Source: CAZUCD01 sp964618855 (lineage in GTDB: Bacteria > Sumerlaeota > Sumerlaeia > SLMS01 > JANRJK01). From it: 49,868 nucleotides of DNA. Under the pieces are notes generated by a model. That model saw nothing but the letters and a program-made list of their open reading frames with translations, was not told the DNA's origin and searched no databases. The position numbers and the translations under genes were made by a program. Where the stretch lies: assembly GCA_964618855.1 (NCBI GenBank), contig CAZUCD010000004.1:1-49868 (forward strand), written 5' to 3'. Below, piece after piece: positions 31,188 through 39,242 of the stretch; the stretch's first letter is position 1; every line of letters begins with the position of its first letter.

Positions 31188-32293
31188 GAATCCGGCGCGC
31201 ACGGGGCCGGCTGCTCGAGCAGCAGTCCGTGGCAGGTGCCTCCTCCAAGGATGAGTTCGCGGGCGTCGATGGGAACGACCCGGCGTTGGTGAAAGAGTGC
31301 CCCCAGGGTGCGCAGTGCAACCTCGTCCTGCGGACACCCGAATTGCGGGACGAGCACCGTCCCGTTTCCAACATAGTAGCCCAGGTACGTGGCGGGAAGC
31401 CGGAAGCCATCGTCACGGAGCATCGGGCGGGGCATCGGCATCGTGACGACATGGAGACGGTGCCCGTGGCGGTCGTACATGCGCATGAGGCGCGCCATGT
31501 TCTCGCGCAGGGGCAGGCTGTTGTCGTCGGAGCGGTCGTCCTCCACCGCGGCGAGGACGGTGTGCGGATTCACAAACCGCGCGATGTCGCAGACATGGCC
31601 GTCGGTCTCGCGCCCCGCGATGCCGTCGCCGAGCCAGAGGATCGACGAAGCCCCCAGGAACTCGACCAGATGGCGTTCCTTGGCCTCGCGGCAAAGCTCC
31701 GGGTTTCGGTTACCGCGCAGGAGGCATGCCTCCGTGGTAAGGACGAGTCCGTCACCGTTCGTGGAGATGGCGCCACCCTCCAGGATCAGGTCGGACTGGA
31801 TCACCTCCATGCCGAGGGCTTCGCCTATGCGGATAGGGACGTCGTCGTCGAGTTCCCATGACTCGCCTCGCGCTCCCCATGAATTGAACCCGAAGTCGAG
31901 GATGGCGAGTTTCTGCCCCCGGGACACGAACACGGGGCCATAGTCGCGTATCCATTCGGTCTGGGTGGGGATGGAGTGGAAGCGTATGCGCGGGCTGGGC
32001 TCACCCTCTCGGGCTATGACGGACTGGGCGGTGGCGGCGGCCTCGGGTCCGGGGACGATGATGCAGACGTCCTCGTCGTGGGCGAGGACGCTCGCCATGC
32101 GGGCATACACGGCCTGGACGGCACGCGTGTGCTGCCCCCAGGTGCGGTGCGAGTGCGGCCAGGTCATCCAGGTGGCCGCGTGTGGCTCCCACTCGGCTGG
32201 AACCCGGTACCCGAGCTTGCCCGGCGTCATCGGCTCTGCGGACATGAGTGCGCGCGCCGCCCCAGTAGTCTTGCTGCCAGAATAGGTATCCAT
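31184..32293 (-). CDS. Agmatine deiminase / peptidylarginine deiminase (PAD_porph) family protein with altered active-site Cys
   Basis: Family members convert agmatine to N-carbamoylputrescine plus ammonia. The 369-residue protein keeps most hallmarks: YRVPAEWEPHAATWMTWP, TEWIRDYGPVFV, LEGGAISTNGDGLVLTT, CLLRGNRNP, GRETDGHVCDIARFV and LGYYVGNGTVLVPQFG. The last motif normally reads GGGNIHCITQQ with the nucleophilic Cys after His. Here it is GGGTCHGLLLEQ: the Cys position is Gly and a Cys lies two residues earlier. It may therefore be inactive, use the displaced Cys, or do another reaction. Starts at 32245 or 32230 are also possible; the latter gives the commonest family N-terminus. For these reasons no gene symbol is given. 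Confidence 0.85.
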   Translation of the reverse strand: MDTYSGSKTTGAARALMSAEPMTPGKLGYRVPAEWEPHAATWMTWPHSHRTWGQHTRAVQAVYARMASVLAHDEDVCIIVPGPEAAATAQSVIAREGEPSPRIRFHSIPTQTEWIRDYGPVFVSRGQKLAILDFGFNSWGARGESWELDDDVPIRIGEALGMEVIQSDLILEGGAISTNGDGLVLTTEACLLRGNRNPELCREAKERHLVEFLGASSILWLGDGIAGRETDGHVCDIARFVNPHTVLAAVEDDRSDDNSLPLRENMARLMRMYDRHGHRLHVVTMPMPRPMLRDDGFRLPATYLGYYVGNGTVLVPQFGCPQDEVALRTLGALFHQRRVVPIDARELILGGGTCHGLLLEQPAPCAPDS

Positions 32294-32345
32294 GCTCGCG
32301 ACGGAGGCCCGGGGGGACAAGGCCAAGGAGCGGTCCTCCGCGCCT

Positions 32346-33494
32346 TTACGCGGGCTGCCCCGAATGGCGGCCCAGCGCGGCATGCAGCGGGAGGATCGTG
32401 ACAAGCGCCACCGCGCCCATCAGCGCGCAGGCGCCGTAGAACTGCCGCAGGGTGAGGAACTCCAGGAGGAGCGCGGAGAGCAGGTTCCCGAGCATGTTTG
32501 GCAGGGAGAAGTAGGCCAGCGCCAGCATGGTCTGCGCGCTCGACTTCAGCTCCGGGGGGGAATGCTGCTGTATGAAGAACACCGCCACGAGGTAGGCGAC
32601 TCCGAACGAGAACATGTGCAGCACATTCGTCAGCAGGATCGGAACGACGTCCGGGAAAGCGAAGACGAGGAGCCACCGCAGCGAGATCGACGCTGCCCCG
32701 AGGAACATCGGAACCAGAATCGGCAGCCGCAGCACGAGTTTCTGGCAGGCGACGAACACGATCGTCTCGGCCACCACGCCGAGGGCGAATGCCCCCATGT
32801 TGGCCACCGTGCTGGCGCCCAGCTCCTCGAGGAACCGGACCTGCATGTACTGCCCGGGAAAGAGCGTGAGCTGCGTGAAGAAGGAGAAGACCAGGAACGC
32901 CACCATGGGCTTGCTGGACAACAGGACGCGCTGGGCCTCTCGGAAGGAAACGCGCCGCACGTTCCGGGAGCGCCGAGACGGATGGGTGTCCTTCAGGAAC
33001 GCGCAGGACACCGCGGTCATGATCTCGAAGGCGAAGAGCGTCGGCCAGATGATCGAGATCCCAGTCGGGCTGCCGTCCACCACGGCCCCGAGGACCATGG
33101 CCATGACGCCGAAGCTGACGGAGCCGGCGACGCGGATGCGGCCGAACGAGTCCTCCCCGCCGCCGCTCGCGAGGATAAGCGAGTTCAGCGTGGAGACCCG
33201 CGCCGACACGAACAGCGAATGGGCAAAGAGCATCGGGGCCAGGAACTCCAGCCGCCCCGGGACGAATGGATAGGCGAGCGCAAAGCAGGCCCCGCACAGG
33301 CTCTGAATCGTGATGACCCTCCTGCGCGTCATCACCATGTCCGCAAGGTAGCCCCACCACTGGGCGGAGATGAGCCCCGCCAGCGGGGGCATCGCAAGGA
33401 GCACGGCGGTCTCGCTTGGAGAGAGCCCCTTCTCCCGGAAGTACAGGGGCAGGAAAGGTATGAAAGACGCGGCGACGCAGAACAGCCACCACAT
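32346..33494 (-). CDS. MFS transporter (MFS_1-like / nucleoside:H+ symporter-like)
   Basis: A 382-residue inner-membrane protein with about 12 membrane segments. It begins in TM1 (FCVAASFIPFLPLYFREKGLS) and carries the MFS loop-2 signature region AQWWGYLADMVMTRRRVI. The FLPLYFREKGLS start and GRIRVAGSVSFG after TM4 are typical of the LacY/NupG/HcaT-like branch. ATG 33494 is the first canonical start, but the frame stays open upstream (reading ...NSVLALSST before Met), so TM1 may begin slightly earlier from a non-ATG codon. The 142 bp between it and the upstream binding-protein gene contain an imperfect GC hairpin and nothing else I can name. The substrate is unknown; a nucleoside is plausible from neighbours. 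Confidence 0.87.
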   Translation of the reverse strand: MWWLFCVAASFIPFLPLYFREKGLSPSETAVLLAMPPLAGLISAQWWGYLADMVMTRRRVITIQSLCGACFALAYPFVPGRLEFLAPMLFAHSLFVSARVSTLNSLILASGGGEDSFGRIRVAGSVSFGVMAMVLGAVVDGSPTGISIIWPTLFAFEIMTAVSCAFLKDTHPSRRSRNVRRVSFREAQRVLLSSKPMVAFLVFSFFTQLTLFPGQYMQVRFLEELGASTVANMGAFALGVVAETIVFVACQKLVLRLPILVPMFLGAASISLRWLLVFAFPDVVPILLTNVLHMFSFGVAYLVAVFFIQQHSPPELKSSAQTMLALAYFSLPNMLGNLLSALLLEFLTLRQFYGACALMGAVALVTILPLHAALGRHSGQPA

Positions 33495-33636
33495 CGTGGA
33501 GGAGAGCGCGAGGACGCTGTTTGGCAGTGGTGCGCCACCGTCGTGGCGTCGGTCGTTGGCGCTCAGGCGGGGGACCTCTTCCCCATGCTCGTCTCCCTGC
33601 CAAGGGGCGCCCCGCGCAAACCGGGGGTGCGCCGCA

Positions 33637-34608
33637 TCACTTCCGCTTCGGCAGGTAATCCGCCGTCCATGCCTGTTCCGCCTTCACGGCACCGGGCTTG
33701 ATCGCCTCTATCTCCTCCAATTGGGAGACGAGCGTGGTCCAGCGCTCCGCCGTCATGGCTCCCATGCCCAAGCTCTTGGAATCGTCATTCAGGCACATCG
33801 ACTGGAGTTCCTTCGCGCCGAAGTCCAGGATGTCCATGCCCATTTCGGGGTTGAGGCGGTTGATGAAGGCGTGTGTTTCCGCAGGCTCGGCGAGGTACTT
33901 CTCCCAGCCCTTCATCGATGCGGCCACGAACCGGGCGACGACCTCCGGCTTCTCGCTGAGCGTCTTCTCCGACGCGACGATCATGCTTGTGTAGGGGTTG
34001 TACCCTGTGTCGGCGACCATCATGACGCGCGGCTTTGCGCCCTTGGACCTCGCCACGAACGGCTCGCTGATGTTGTAGCCCTGGCAGCCGTAGTTCGGAT
34101 CCACGACGAACTGCGAGACATTGCCGGGATAGGGGACAAACTTGACGCCCTTGAGGGGGTACTTCCTGCGGAGCCAGTCTGAAAACGCCGCGCGCGGCGA
34201 CATTGCGAGCGTCATGTCCCTGAGGTCCTCGAACTTCGCGATGCCGGACCCCTCGTGGACGAGGATGCAGCGCGGGCTGACCTGGATGGGTGCGGCCACG
34301 GCAACGACGGGGGCCTGCGAGGCGCGCGCGAGGAGGAGCTGGTCGGCGTTCTCGACGCCGAAGGTAACGCGGTTCATCGCCACCATCGGGAGGACCTGAA
34401 CGTCCACGCCTCCGGGGAGAATCTCGACGTCGAGGCCCGCCTCCTCGTAGTACTTGTGGACGAGCGCGGCGTAGTATCCACCGTGCTCGGCTTCCGGGAA
34501 CCAATTGAGGACGACGGTGACCTTGTCGCGCTTTGCGGCGTCCTGGGCGCGAGCCGGGGAGAGGAGCGCCAGTGCGGCGAGGAGCAGGGCTAGTATTGGG
34601 AGTCGCAT
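33637..34608 (-). CDS. ABC transporter substrate-binding protein, NMT1/THI5-like
   Basis: A 323-residue periplasmic binding protein. Signal peptide: MRLPILALLLAALALLSPARAQ. The mature N-terminus VTVVLNWFPEAEHGGYYAAL and YYEEAGLDVEILPGG match the NMT1/THI5-like (SsuA/ThiY) family. Further family wording includes FGVENADQLLLARA, VSPRCILVHEGSGI, and SEKPEVVARFVAASMKGWEKY. The ribosome-binding site is a perfect AGGAGG, 10 nt before ATG 34608. It follows its permease by 28 bp and completes an upp-ATPase-permease-binding protein operon. Family ligands include thiamine pyrimidine precursor, riboflavin, sulfonates and nucleobase-like compounds; the upp link favours a pyrimidine. Confidence 0.9.
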   Translation of the reverse strand: MRLPILALLLAALALLSPARAQDAAKRDKVTVVLNWFPEAEHGGYYAALVHKYYEEAGLDVEILPGGVDVQVLPMVAMNRVTFGVENADQLLLARASQAPVVAVAAPIQVSPRCILVHEGSGIAKFEDLRDMTLAMSPRAAFSDWLRRKYPLKGVKFVPYPGNVSQFVVDPNYGCQGYNISEPFVARSKGAKPRVMMVADTGYNPYTSMIVASEKTLSEKPEVVARFVAASMKGWEKYLAEPAETHAFINRLNPEMGMDILDFGAKELQSMCLNDDSKSLGMGAMTAERWTTLVSQLEEIEAIKPGAVKAEQAWTADYLPKRK

Positions 34609-34636
34609 GGTTCGGTGACCTCCTGGGTCGGTGCCG

Positions 34637-35419
34637 TCATCGTTTGTCGCTCCAGCGCGCGACGATCATGTCGCCGACAAGGGATACGAGGCCGAAAATC
34701 GCGAGGCCAAGCAGAGTCGAGACGAAAATCGCCGCAAACAGCAGGGGCGTCTTGAGCTGACCAGACGTCATGTAGATGAGATAGCCGAGCCCGAAGTCGT
34801 CCGAGCCGAAGCCGGCGAAGAGCTCCCCGACGATGGCGCCAATGACGGAGAGCCCGCTCGATACGCGCGCCCCCGTGACGATGTTCGGAACGGCCCCGGG
34901 GAGACGAAGACGGAACAGGGTCTGCCAGCGAGTCGCACCATTCACCTCGAAAAGTTCCACGAGGGTGCGTTCCATCGAGGTCAGCCCCGCCGTCGCGTTC
35001 GTAATGATCGGAAAGACGGCGATGATGAACGAGACGATGCAGACACTCAGGAATCCGGACCCGAACCACAGAACGATGAGGGGTGCGATGGCGACAATGG
35101 GGACGGTCTGGAGGAAGATCGCGTAGGGGTACGCGGCACGGCGGATCGCCGACGACTGAGAGAAGGCGAGCGCGATCACGATGCCGACGAGCAGGCTGGA
35201 TGCGAAGCCTCCCGCTGCGCCCGCAGCGGTGAAGAGCGCGGCCCGCGCCAGATCCGCGCGGCGTTCCACGAGGGCGCCGAGCGCGGTCGCCGGGCTCGGG
35301 ACGAGGAACTCCCTGATGCCGAACGCAACGATGGCCCCGTGCCACGCCGCCACGAAGAGGGCGAAAAGAACGAGGGGGGGCCAAACCACCGTCCAAGCTC
35401 GGCGCAGAAGGGGGATCAT
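34637..35419 (-). CDS. ABC transporter permease (SsuC/ThiX type)
   Basis: A 260-residue inner-membrane permease with about six membrane segments and one BPD_transp_1 domain. Recognisable parts are the TM1 region VWPPLVLFALFVAAWHG, PSPATALGALVE, YAIFLQTVPIVAIAPLIVLWFG and the ATPase-coupling EAA loop LFEVNGATRWQTLFRLRLPGAVPNI, followed by VIGAIVGELFAG. ATG 35419 overlaps the ATPase stop by 4 bp (ATGA); an in-frame ATG at 35428 would add three residues. It works with the flanking ATPase and binding protein. Confidence 0.92.
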   Translation of the reverse strand: MIPLLRRAWTVVWPPLVLFALFVAAWHGAIVAFGIREFLVPSPATALGALVERRADLARAALFTAAGAAGGFASSLLVGIVIALAFSQSSAIRRAAYPYAIFLQTVPIVAIAPLIVLWFGSGFLSVCIVSFIIAVFPIITNATAGLTSMERTLVELFEVNGATRWQTLFRLRLPGAVPNIVTGARVSSGLSVIGAIVGELFAGFGSDDFGLGYLIYMTSGQLKTPLLFAAIFVSTLLGLAIFGLVSLVGDMIVARWSDKR

Positions 35420-36183
35420 GCCGCGCATCTCCGCAGAGCGAGGGACACTTCGCCGGCCAAACGGGCAAACTCGGGATCGGCCCGAAGCTCCGGCAGCCTG
35501 GGATGCGCGAAGGGCACCTTCACCTCGGCGGTGATGCGGCCAGGCCTCGGGCCCATCACGAGCACGCGGCCGGACAGGAACACGGCCTCGACCACGTTGT
35601 GCGTCACGAAGAGACCCGTCCATGCGTCGCGAAGCCACAAGGTGAGGAGGTCCTCGTTGAGGCGCTGCCTGGTGATCTCGTCAAGCGCGGCGAAGGGCTC
35701 GTCCAGCAGCAGCACCTCCGGCCGAGTGACCAGAGCCCGCGCAAGGGATGCGCGCATCTGCATGCCGCCGGAGAGCTGGTGGGGGTACATGCGACCGGCG
35801 TCGGCGAGACCAACGAGGGCGAGCGCGGAGTCCACCTCGGAGGCGGTGACGGGCCTCGGCGCCCGGCCGAGCTGACCGGGAAGCTCGACGTTTCCCCGCA
35901 CCGTCCTCCATGGCAGGAGCGTGGGCTGCTGGAAGACGAAGCCGACGTCGCGCAGGCTGCGCGAGGCGCGCGGATCGTGCCCGGCGACCGCGAGCGCTCC
36001 ATCCGTCGGCTCGAGGATGCCGGCGACCAGGCGGAGCAGCGTGGACTTGCCGCAGCCAGAGGGGCCGACGATGGAAACAAACTCGCCGCGGTCCACGGAG
36101 AGGTCGACCCGATCGAGCGCGCGCAGGCCCCCGGGATATGCAAGTCCGACGCCACGCGCCTCGATGAAGGGCCCCGTGCCCAC
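35416..36183 (-). CDS. ABC transporter ATP-binding protein (SsuB/TauB type)
   Basis: A 255-residue ATPase of the nitrate/sulfonate/taurine/pyrimidine-precursor importer group. Walker A GPSGCGKST, Q-loop VGFVFQQPTLLPWRTVRGNV, signature LSGGMQMRASLARAL, Walker B VLLLDEPFAALDE and H-loop FVTHNVVEAVFL are intact. GTG 36183 is chosen: GGGGG lies just upstream and it leaves 11 bp after the upp stop. A longer open frame upstream is the shadow of upp. The FQQPTLLPW wording is typical of SsuB/TauB/ThiZ proteins. Confidence 0.93.
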   Translation of the reverse strand: MGTGPFIEARGVGLAYPGGLRALDRVDLSVDRGEFVSIVGPSGCGKSTLLRLVAGILEPTDGALAVAGHDPRASRSLRDVGFVFQQPTLLPWRTVRGNVELPGQLGRAPRPVTASEVDSALALVGLADAGRMYPHQLSGGMQMRASLARALVTRPEVLLLDEPFAALDEITRQRLNEDLLTLWLRDAWTGLFVTHNVVEAVFLSGRVLVMGPRPGRITAEVKVPFAHPRLPELRADPEFARLAGEVSLALRRCAA

Positions 36184-36194
36184 CGCCCCCGGCC

Positions 36195-36821
36195 TCAGGT
36201 CCCGAACATGCGGTCGCCCGCGTCGCCCAGGCCCGGCACGATGTACGCGCGGGAGTTCAGGTGGCTGTCCATGCCGGCCACGAAGACATCGACGTCGGGG
36301 TGCTGGCGCTCGACGGCGTCGCGTCCCTCGGGGGCCGCAATGAGGCACAGGGCACGGAGGAGTTTCGGGCGGCTGCGCTTGATCATGGTCAGCGCCGCAC
36401 AGAGGCTCCCACCCGTCGCGAGCATGGGATCCACGACGATCACCGTCGCGCCGTCGAGGTTGTGCGGAACGTTGAAGAAGTAGGTGGTGGGCTTCGCCGT
36501 CTCCTCGTCGCGCTTGATCCCGAGGTGGGAGACGGTGGCGAGCGGAAAGATCGCCAGCATGCCGGGCACCATCCCCAGCCCGGCCCGGAGGATCGGTATG
36601 AGAACGATGCGACCCTCGTCCGCGAGGACGGTCGCGCGCATCGGGCACAGCGGTGTCTCGATGTCGCGTTCCGTGGTCGGGATGTCGCGCGTCGCCTCGT
36701 AGGTCAGCAGCAGGGTGATCTCCGATACGATGTCGCGGAACTCGCGCACCGAGGTGGTCTTGTCGCGTATGACGGAGAGCTTGTGCGTGATGACGGGATG
36801 CGAGGCGACGTGGACGGGCAT
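36195..36821 (-). CDS. upp: Uracil phosphoribosyltransferase
   Basis: Converts uracil + PRPP to UMP. The 208-residue protein has the PRPP motif VIVVDPMLATGGSL, the N-terminal HPVITHKLSVIRDK, LIPILRAGLGMVPGML and the uracil-binding tail YIVPGLGDAGDRMFGT. ATG 36821 is preceded by CGGAG. It heads an operon whose other members are a complete ABC importer, suggesting that uptake and salvage of a pyrimidine are expressed together. Confidence 0.97.
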   Translation of the reverse strand: MPVHVASHPVITHKLSVIRDKTTSVREFRDIVSEITLLLTYEATRDIPTTERDIETPLCPMRATVLADEGRIVLIPILRAGLGMVPGMLAIFPLATVSHLGIKRDEETAKPTTYFFNVPHNLDGATVIVVDPMLATGGSLCAALTMIKRSRPKLLRALCLIAAPEGRDAVERQHPDVDVFVAGMDSHLNSRAYIVPGLGDAGDRMFGT

Positions 36822-36892
36822 GGGTGACTCCGTTCTGTGTGTGGGGCACGCTCGGGCGTTGCGCCGTTGGGGGCGAGCGGGAATCGTCCGGC

Positions 36893-37720
36893 ATGGCCAT
36901 CGTGACCCCCTACTCCATCGAGGACACCTGGGCGAACCTGCGCGCGAACCCGGTGTTTTCGCGCACGCTGATGCCGAGGTCGGTGCGCCTTCTCATCAAG
37001 AGTCCCGTGGTCCGGGCCATCGTGCTGACACTGGCCGCCCTGTTCCTGTTCGAGTTCCTCCAGCGCACGCTGCTTTCGTGGGCCTGGGCGATCGCGGTCA
37101 CGATTGCGTTCTGGTTCCTGATCGAGGCCCTGCAGAGGTACTTCTGCTGGATGGAGATGACCCTGCTCGCCCGGACGGGGACGCTCGCGGACTACCTGAA
37201 CTCGGGACTCTCCCCCGCCGACGTGGCGCTTGGTGTTGTGTACCCGGCGCGAATCGCGGAACAGCTTTCGATCCTGCTGATCCTGGTCTGGTGGATGGTG
37301 GGGGCGGAGGACGACAGTATGCGGCTCGTTTTCCTCTTCCTGATCATCCTGTCCGGCCGGAGGCTGTTCGCGGCTCCGATGCTGCTGCTCGCGGATGCGG
37401 AATCGTACATGCGCAAGCGCAACGCGCTGTCCCTCTACTTCATCAGCTTCGCCGTCGTCGTTCCGCTGGTGATCTTCTTCACGATCTACTTCGCGCTGGT
37501 GGCGCTCTTCATCCTGTTGGTCGGGTTGCTCAAGGTGACCGCGCCGTGGGTCAACTCGCCGTTCGTGTTCCTTGGGCTGCTGCTGCTGACCGGCCAGATC
37601 GCCAAGTTCCCGCAGGGCTGGTTCGAGGGCTGGCGGCTGCGGCGGTTCTATTCCCGCCACCGTTCCTTCGACGAGCTTGTGGAGGCCTACCTGAACCCCT
37701 CGGCTGAAGCCGGGGGTTAG
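36893..37720 (+). CDS. Multi-pass membrane protein of unknown function
   Basis: A 275-residue protein with about six hydrophobic segments: AIVLTLAALFLFEFL, AWAIAVTIAFWFLIEAL, LSILLILVWWMVG, LVFLFLIILSG, a long stretch around VVVPLVIFFTIYFALVALFILLVG, and FVFLGLLLLTGQI. They are connected by basic loops. The N-terminal ~35 residues are soluble, and a short charged C-terminal tail (RRFYSRHRSFDELVEAY) is probably cytoplasmic. No family recognised. ATG 36893 has no strong ribosome-binding site; the frame is open to 36824. It is transcribed away from upp and its stop lies 2 bp from the stop of convergent mnmE. Confidence 0.75.
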   Translation: MAIVTPYSIEDTWANLRANPVFSRTLMPRSVRLLIKSPVVRAIVLTLAALFLFEFLQRTLLSWAWAIAVTIAFWFLIEALQRYFCWMEMTLLARTGTLADYLNSGLSPADVALGVVYPARIAEQLSILLILVWWMVGAEDDSMRLVFLFLIILSGRRLFAAPMLLLADAESYMRKRNALSLYFISFAVVVPLVIFFTIYFALVALFILLVGLLKVTAPWVNSPFVFLGLLLLTGQIAKFPQGWFEGWRLRRFYSRHRSFDELVEAYLNPSAEAGG

Positions 37721-37722
37721 GG

Positions 37723-39126
37723 CTACTTGCCGAGGCAGAAGCGGCTGAAAATCTCGTCCAGGACCTCTTCGTCCGCCGTTGTCGGCGTGGGCGGGATGAG
37801 GCGGTCGAGTGCGGCTATGGCCTCGGCAACGTCGACGGCCGCCACCTCCGGAGATGTCCCCGAGCGCAGGAGCATGGCGGCCCGGCGAAGCGAGTCCCGG
37901 GCGTGTGCCAGGTGGTTGGCGTGCCTCGCGCTCGTCACGAGGGGAATCTCGAGTTCCACGCTCCCGAACACCCGCTCGAGCGCAGCCTCGAGCGAGGCGA
38001 GGTCTCCCGTGGCGGCTGAGGCGGCGACGTGGCCATCCATGAGGCCCACGCCACGAAAGTCGCCGTGGTCGAAACGCTCCGCGGCCAGGTCGGCTTTGTT
38101 CCAAACGACGAGGTGCGGCAGGTCCGCGACCTCCCTGTAAACTTCGACCGCGGGGGCGAGTAGGTCCGCTGAATCGACGACGAAGAGGATCAGGTCCGCG
38201 ATGCCAAGCTCTGCGCGCGCGCGCTGGACGCCCAGGGCCTCGATCTCGGCCTCCGCCGTGCGCAGCCCTGCCGTGTCCACGAGGGTCACGGGCACACCGT
38301 TCAGGTTGAGGGTGGCCTCGATGGTGTCGCGCGTGGTGCCCGGGTGGGGCGAGACCAGTGCGCGTTCGCGCCCCAGGAGGGCGTTCATCAGGGACGATTT
38401 GCCTGCGTTGGGGGCGCCCGCCAGCACGACGCGGGCGCCCTCGACGAGCGCCACGCCTCGCCGCGCGGTGCGCAGGAGATTCTCGACGCGCACCGCGACT
38501 GCATCGACGTCCCCTGCGATGTGCGAGACGTCGTCCCCACCGGGGATGTCGTCTGAGAACTCTATCCTCGCGTCGATTTGGGCCGCGGCCTCGATGCAGA
38601 GCCGGCGCAGCGAGGAGACCTCCTTGGAGAGTCCACCTCGGAGTTGGGACAGCGCCACTCGCCGCGCCGCCTCCGTGGCAGCAGCGGAAAGCGCCCCCAC
38701 GGCCTCCGCCTGCGCCAGGTCCAGCTTTCCGTTGAGGAATGCGCGCCGGGTGAACTCCCCCGGCGCCGCCTGCCGCACCCCAAACCGAAGGGCCTCACCG
38801 AGGATCGCGGAAACGACGCCGGGCGACCCGTGGACGTGAAACTCCGCGAGGTCCTCTCCCGTGGAACTGGACGGACCCCGCCACAGCACGCAGAGCGCAT
38901 CATCCAGCGGGGACCCATCGAGCCGGGTAAGGGTTCCATGGCGGAGCCGTCCCCAATCCGGGGGGTCCAGGAGCAACCGCCCGGCGGGAAGCTGCATGAG
39001 CCTGCCAGCCAGGTCGTGCGCCTGGGGTCCCGACACTCGGACAATGGCGAGGGCAGAGACGCCCGCCGCCGTGGCGGGGGCGATGATTGTGTCGGTGGGG
39101 AGTTCCGCGCTTCCAGGAGCCTGCAT
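37723..39126 (-). CDS. mnmE: tRNA uridine-5-carboxymethylaminomethyl modification GTPase
   Basis: With MnmG, modifies U34 of certain tRNAs. The 467-residue protein has the N-terminal folate-binding domain (TIIAPATAAGVSALAIVRVSG, EDLAEFHVHGSPGV, APGEFTRRAFLNGKLDL), a central helical region, and the inserted G domain: G1 GAPNAGKSS (237-245), G2-like TRDT, G3 DTAG and G4 NKAD. The C-terminal FCLGK carries the catalytic Cys at its standard place. ATG 39126 starts the protein about 9 residues before the domain; the longer open frame upstream is noise. It is divergent from rodA. Confidence 0.97.
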   Translation of the reverse strand: MQAPGSAELPTDTIIAPATAAGVSALAIVRVSGPQAHDLAGRLMQLPAGRLLLDPPDWGRLRHGTLTRLDGSPLDDALCVLWRGPSSSTGEDLAEFHVHGSPGVVSAILGEALRFGVRQAAPGEFTRRAFLNGKLDLAQAEAVGALSAAATEAARRVALSQLRGGLSKEVSSLRRLCIEAAAQIDARIEFSDDIPGGDDVSHIAGDVDAVAVRVENLLRTARRGVALVEGARVVLAGAPNAGKSSLMNALLGRERALVSPHPGTTRDTIEATLNLNGVPVTLVDTAGLRTAEAEIEALGVQRARAELGIADLILFVVDSADLLAPAVEVYREVADLPHLVVWNKADLAAERFDHGDFRGVGLMDGHVAASAATGDLASLEAALERVFGSVELEIPLVTSARHANHLAHARDSLRRAAMLLRSGTSPEVAAVDVAEAIAALDRLIPPTPTTADEEVLDEIFSRFCLGK

Positions 39127-39153
39127 GGTCGGTTCCTGCGTGAGGGTGGCTCT

Positions 39154-39182
39154 TTGACGGGGCGGACCGCAATCCCACGAAT
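39154..39182 (+). promoter_or_regulatory. Weak sigma-70-like promoter candidate upstream of rodA
   Basis: TTGACG (39154-39159), 17-bp spacer, ACGAAT (39177-39182), in the 116-bp divergent gap between mnmE and rodA, about 60 bp before the rodA start. The -35 matches 5 of 6; the -10 matches only 3 of 6. Low confidence. Confidence 0.2.
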
Positions 39183-39242
39183 GGACCGCCGGCGACGATT
39201 TTCTTGGTGCAACTCTTCGGCGCTGGCCGACGAGTTTCGCGC

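Noticed and set aside
31184..32293. A frameshift as the cause of the altered active-site motif in the agmatine-deiminase homologue
   Set aside because: The motif aligns with the family residue for residue without an indel, and the frame continues to a stop at the usual distance, so substitution is the simpler reading.
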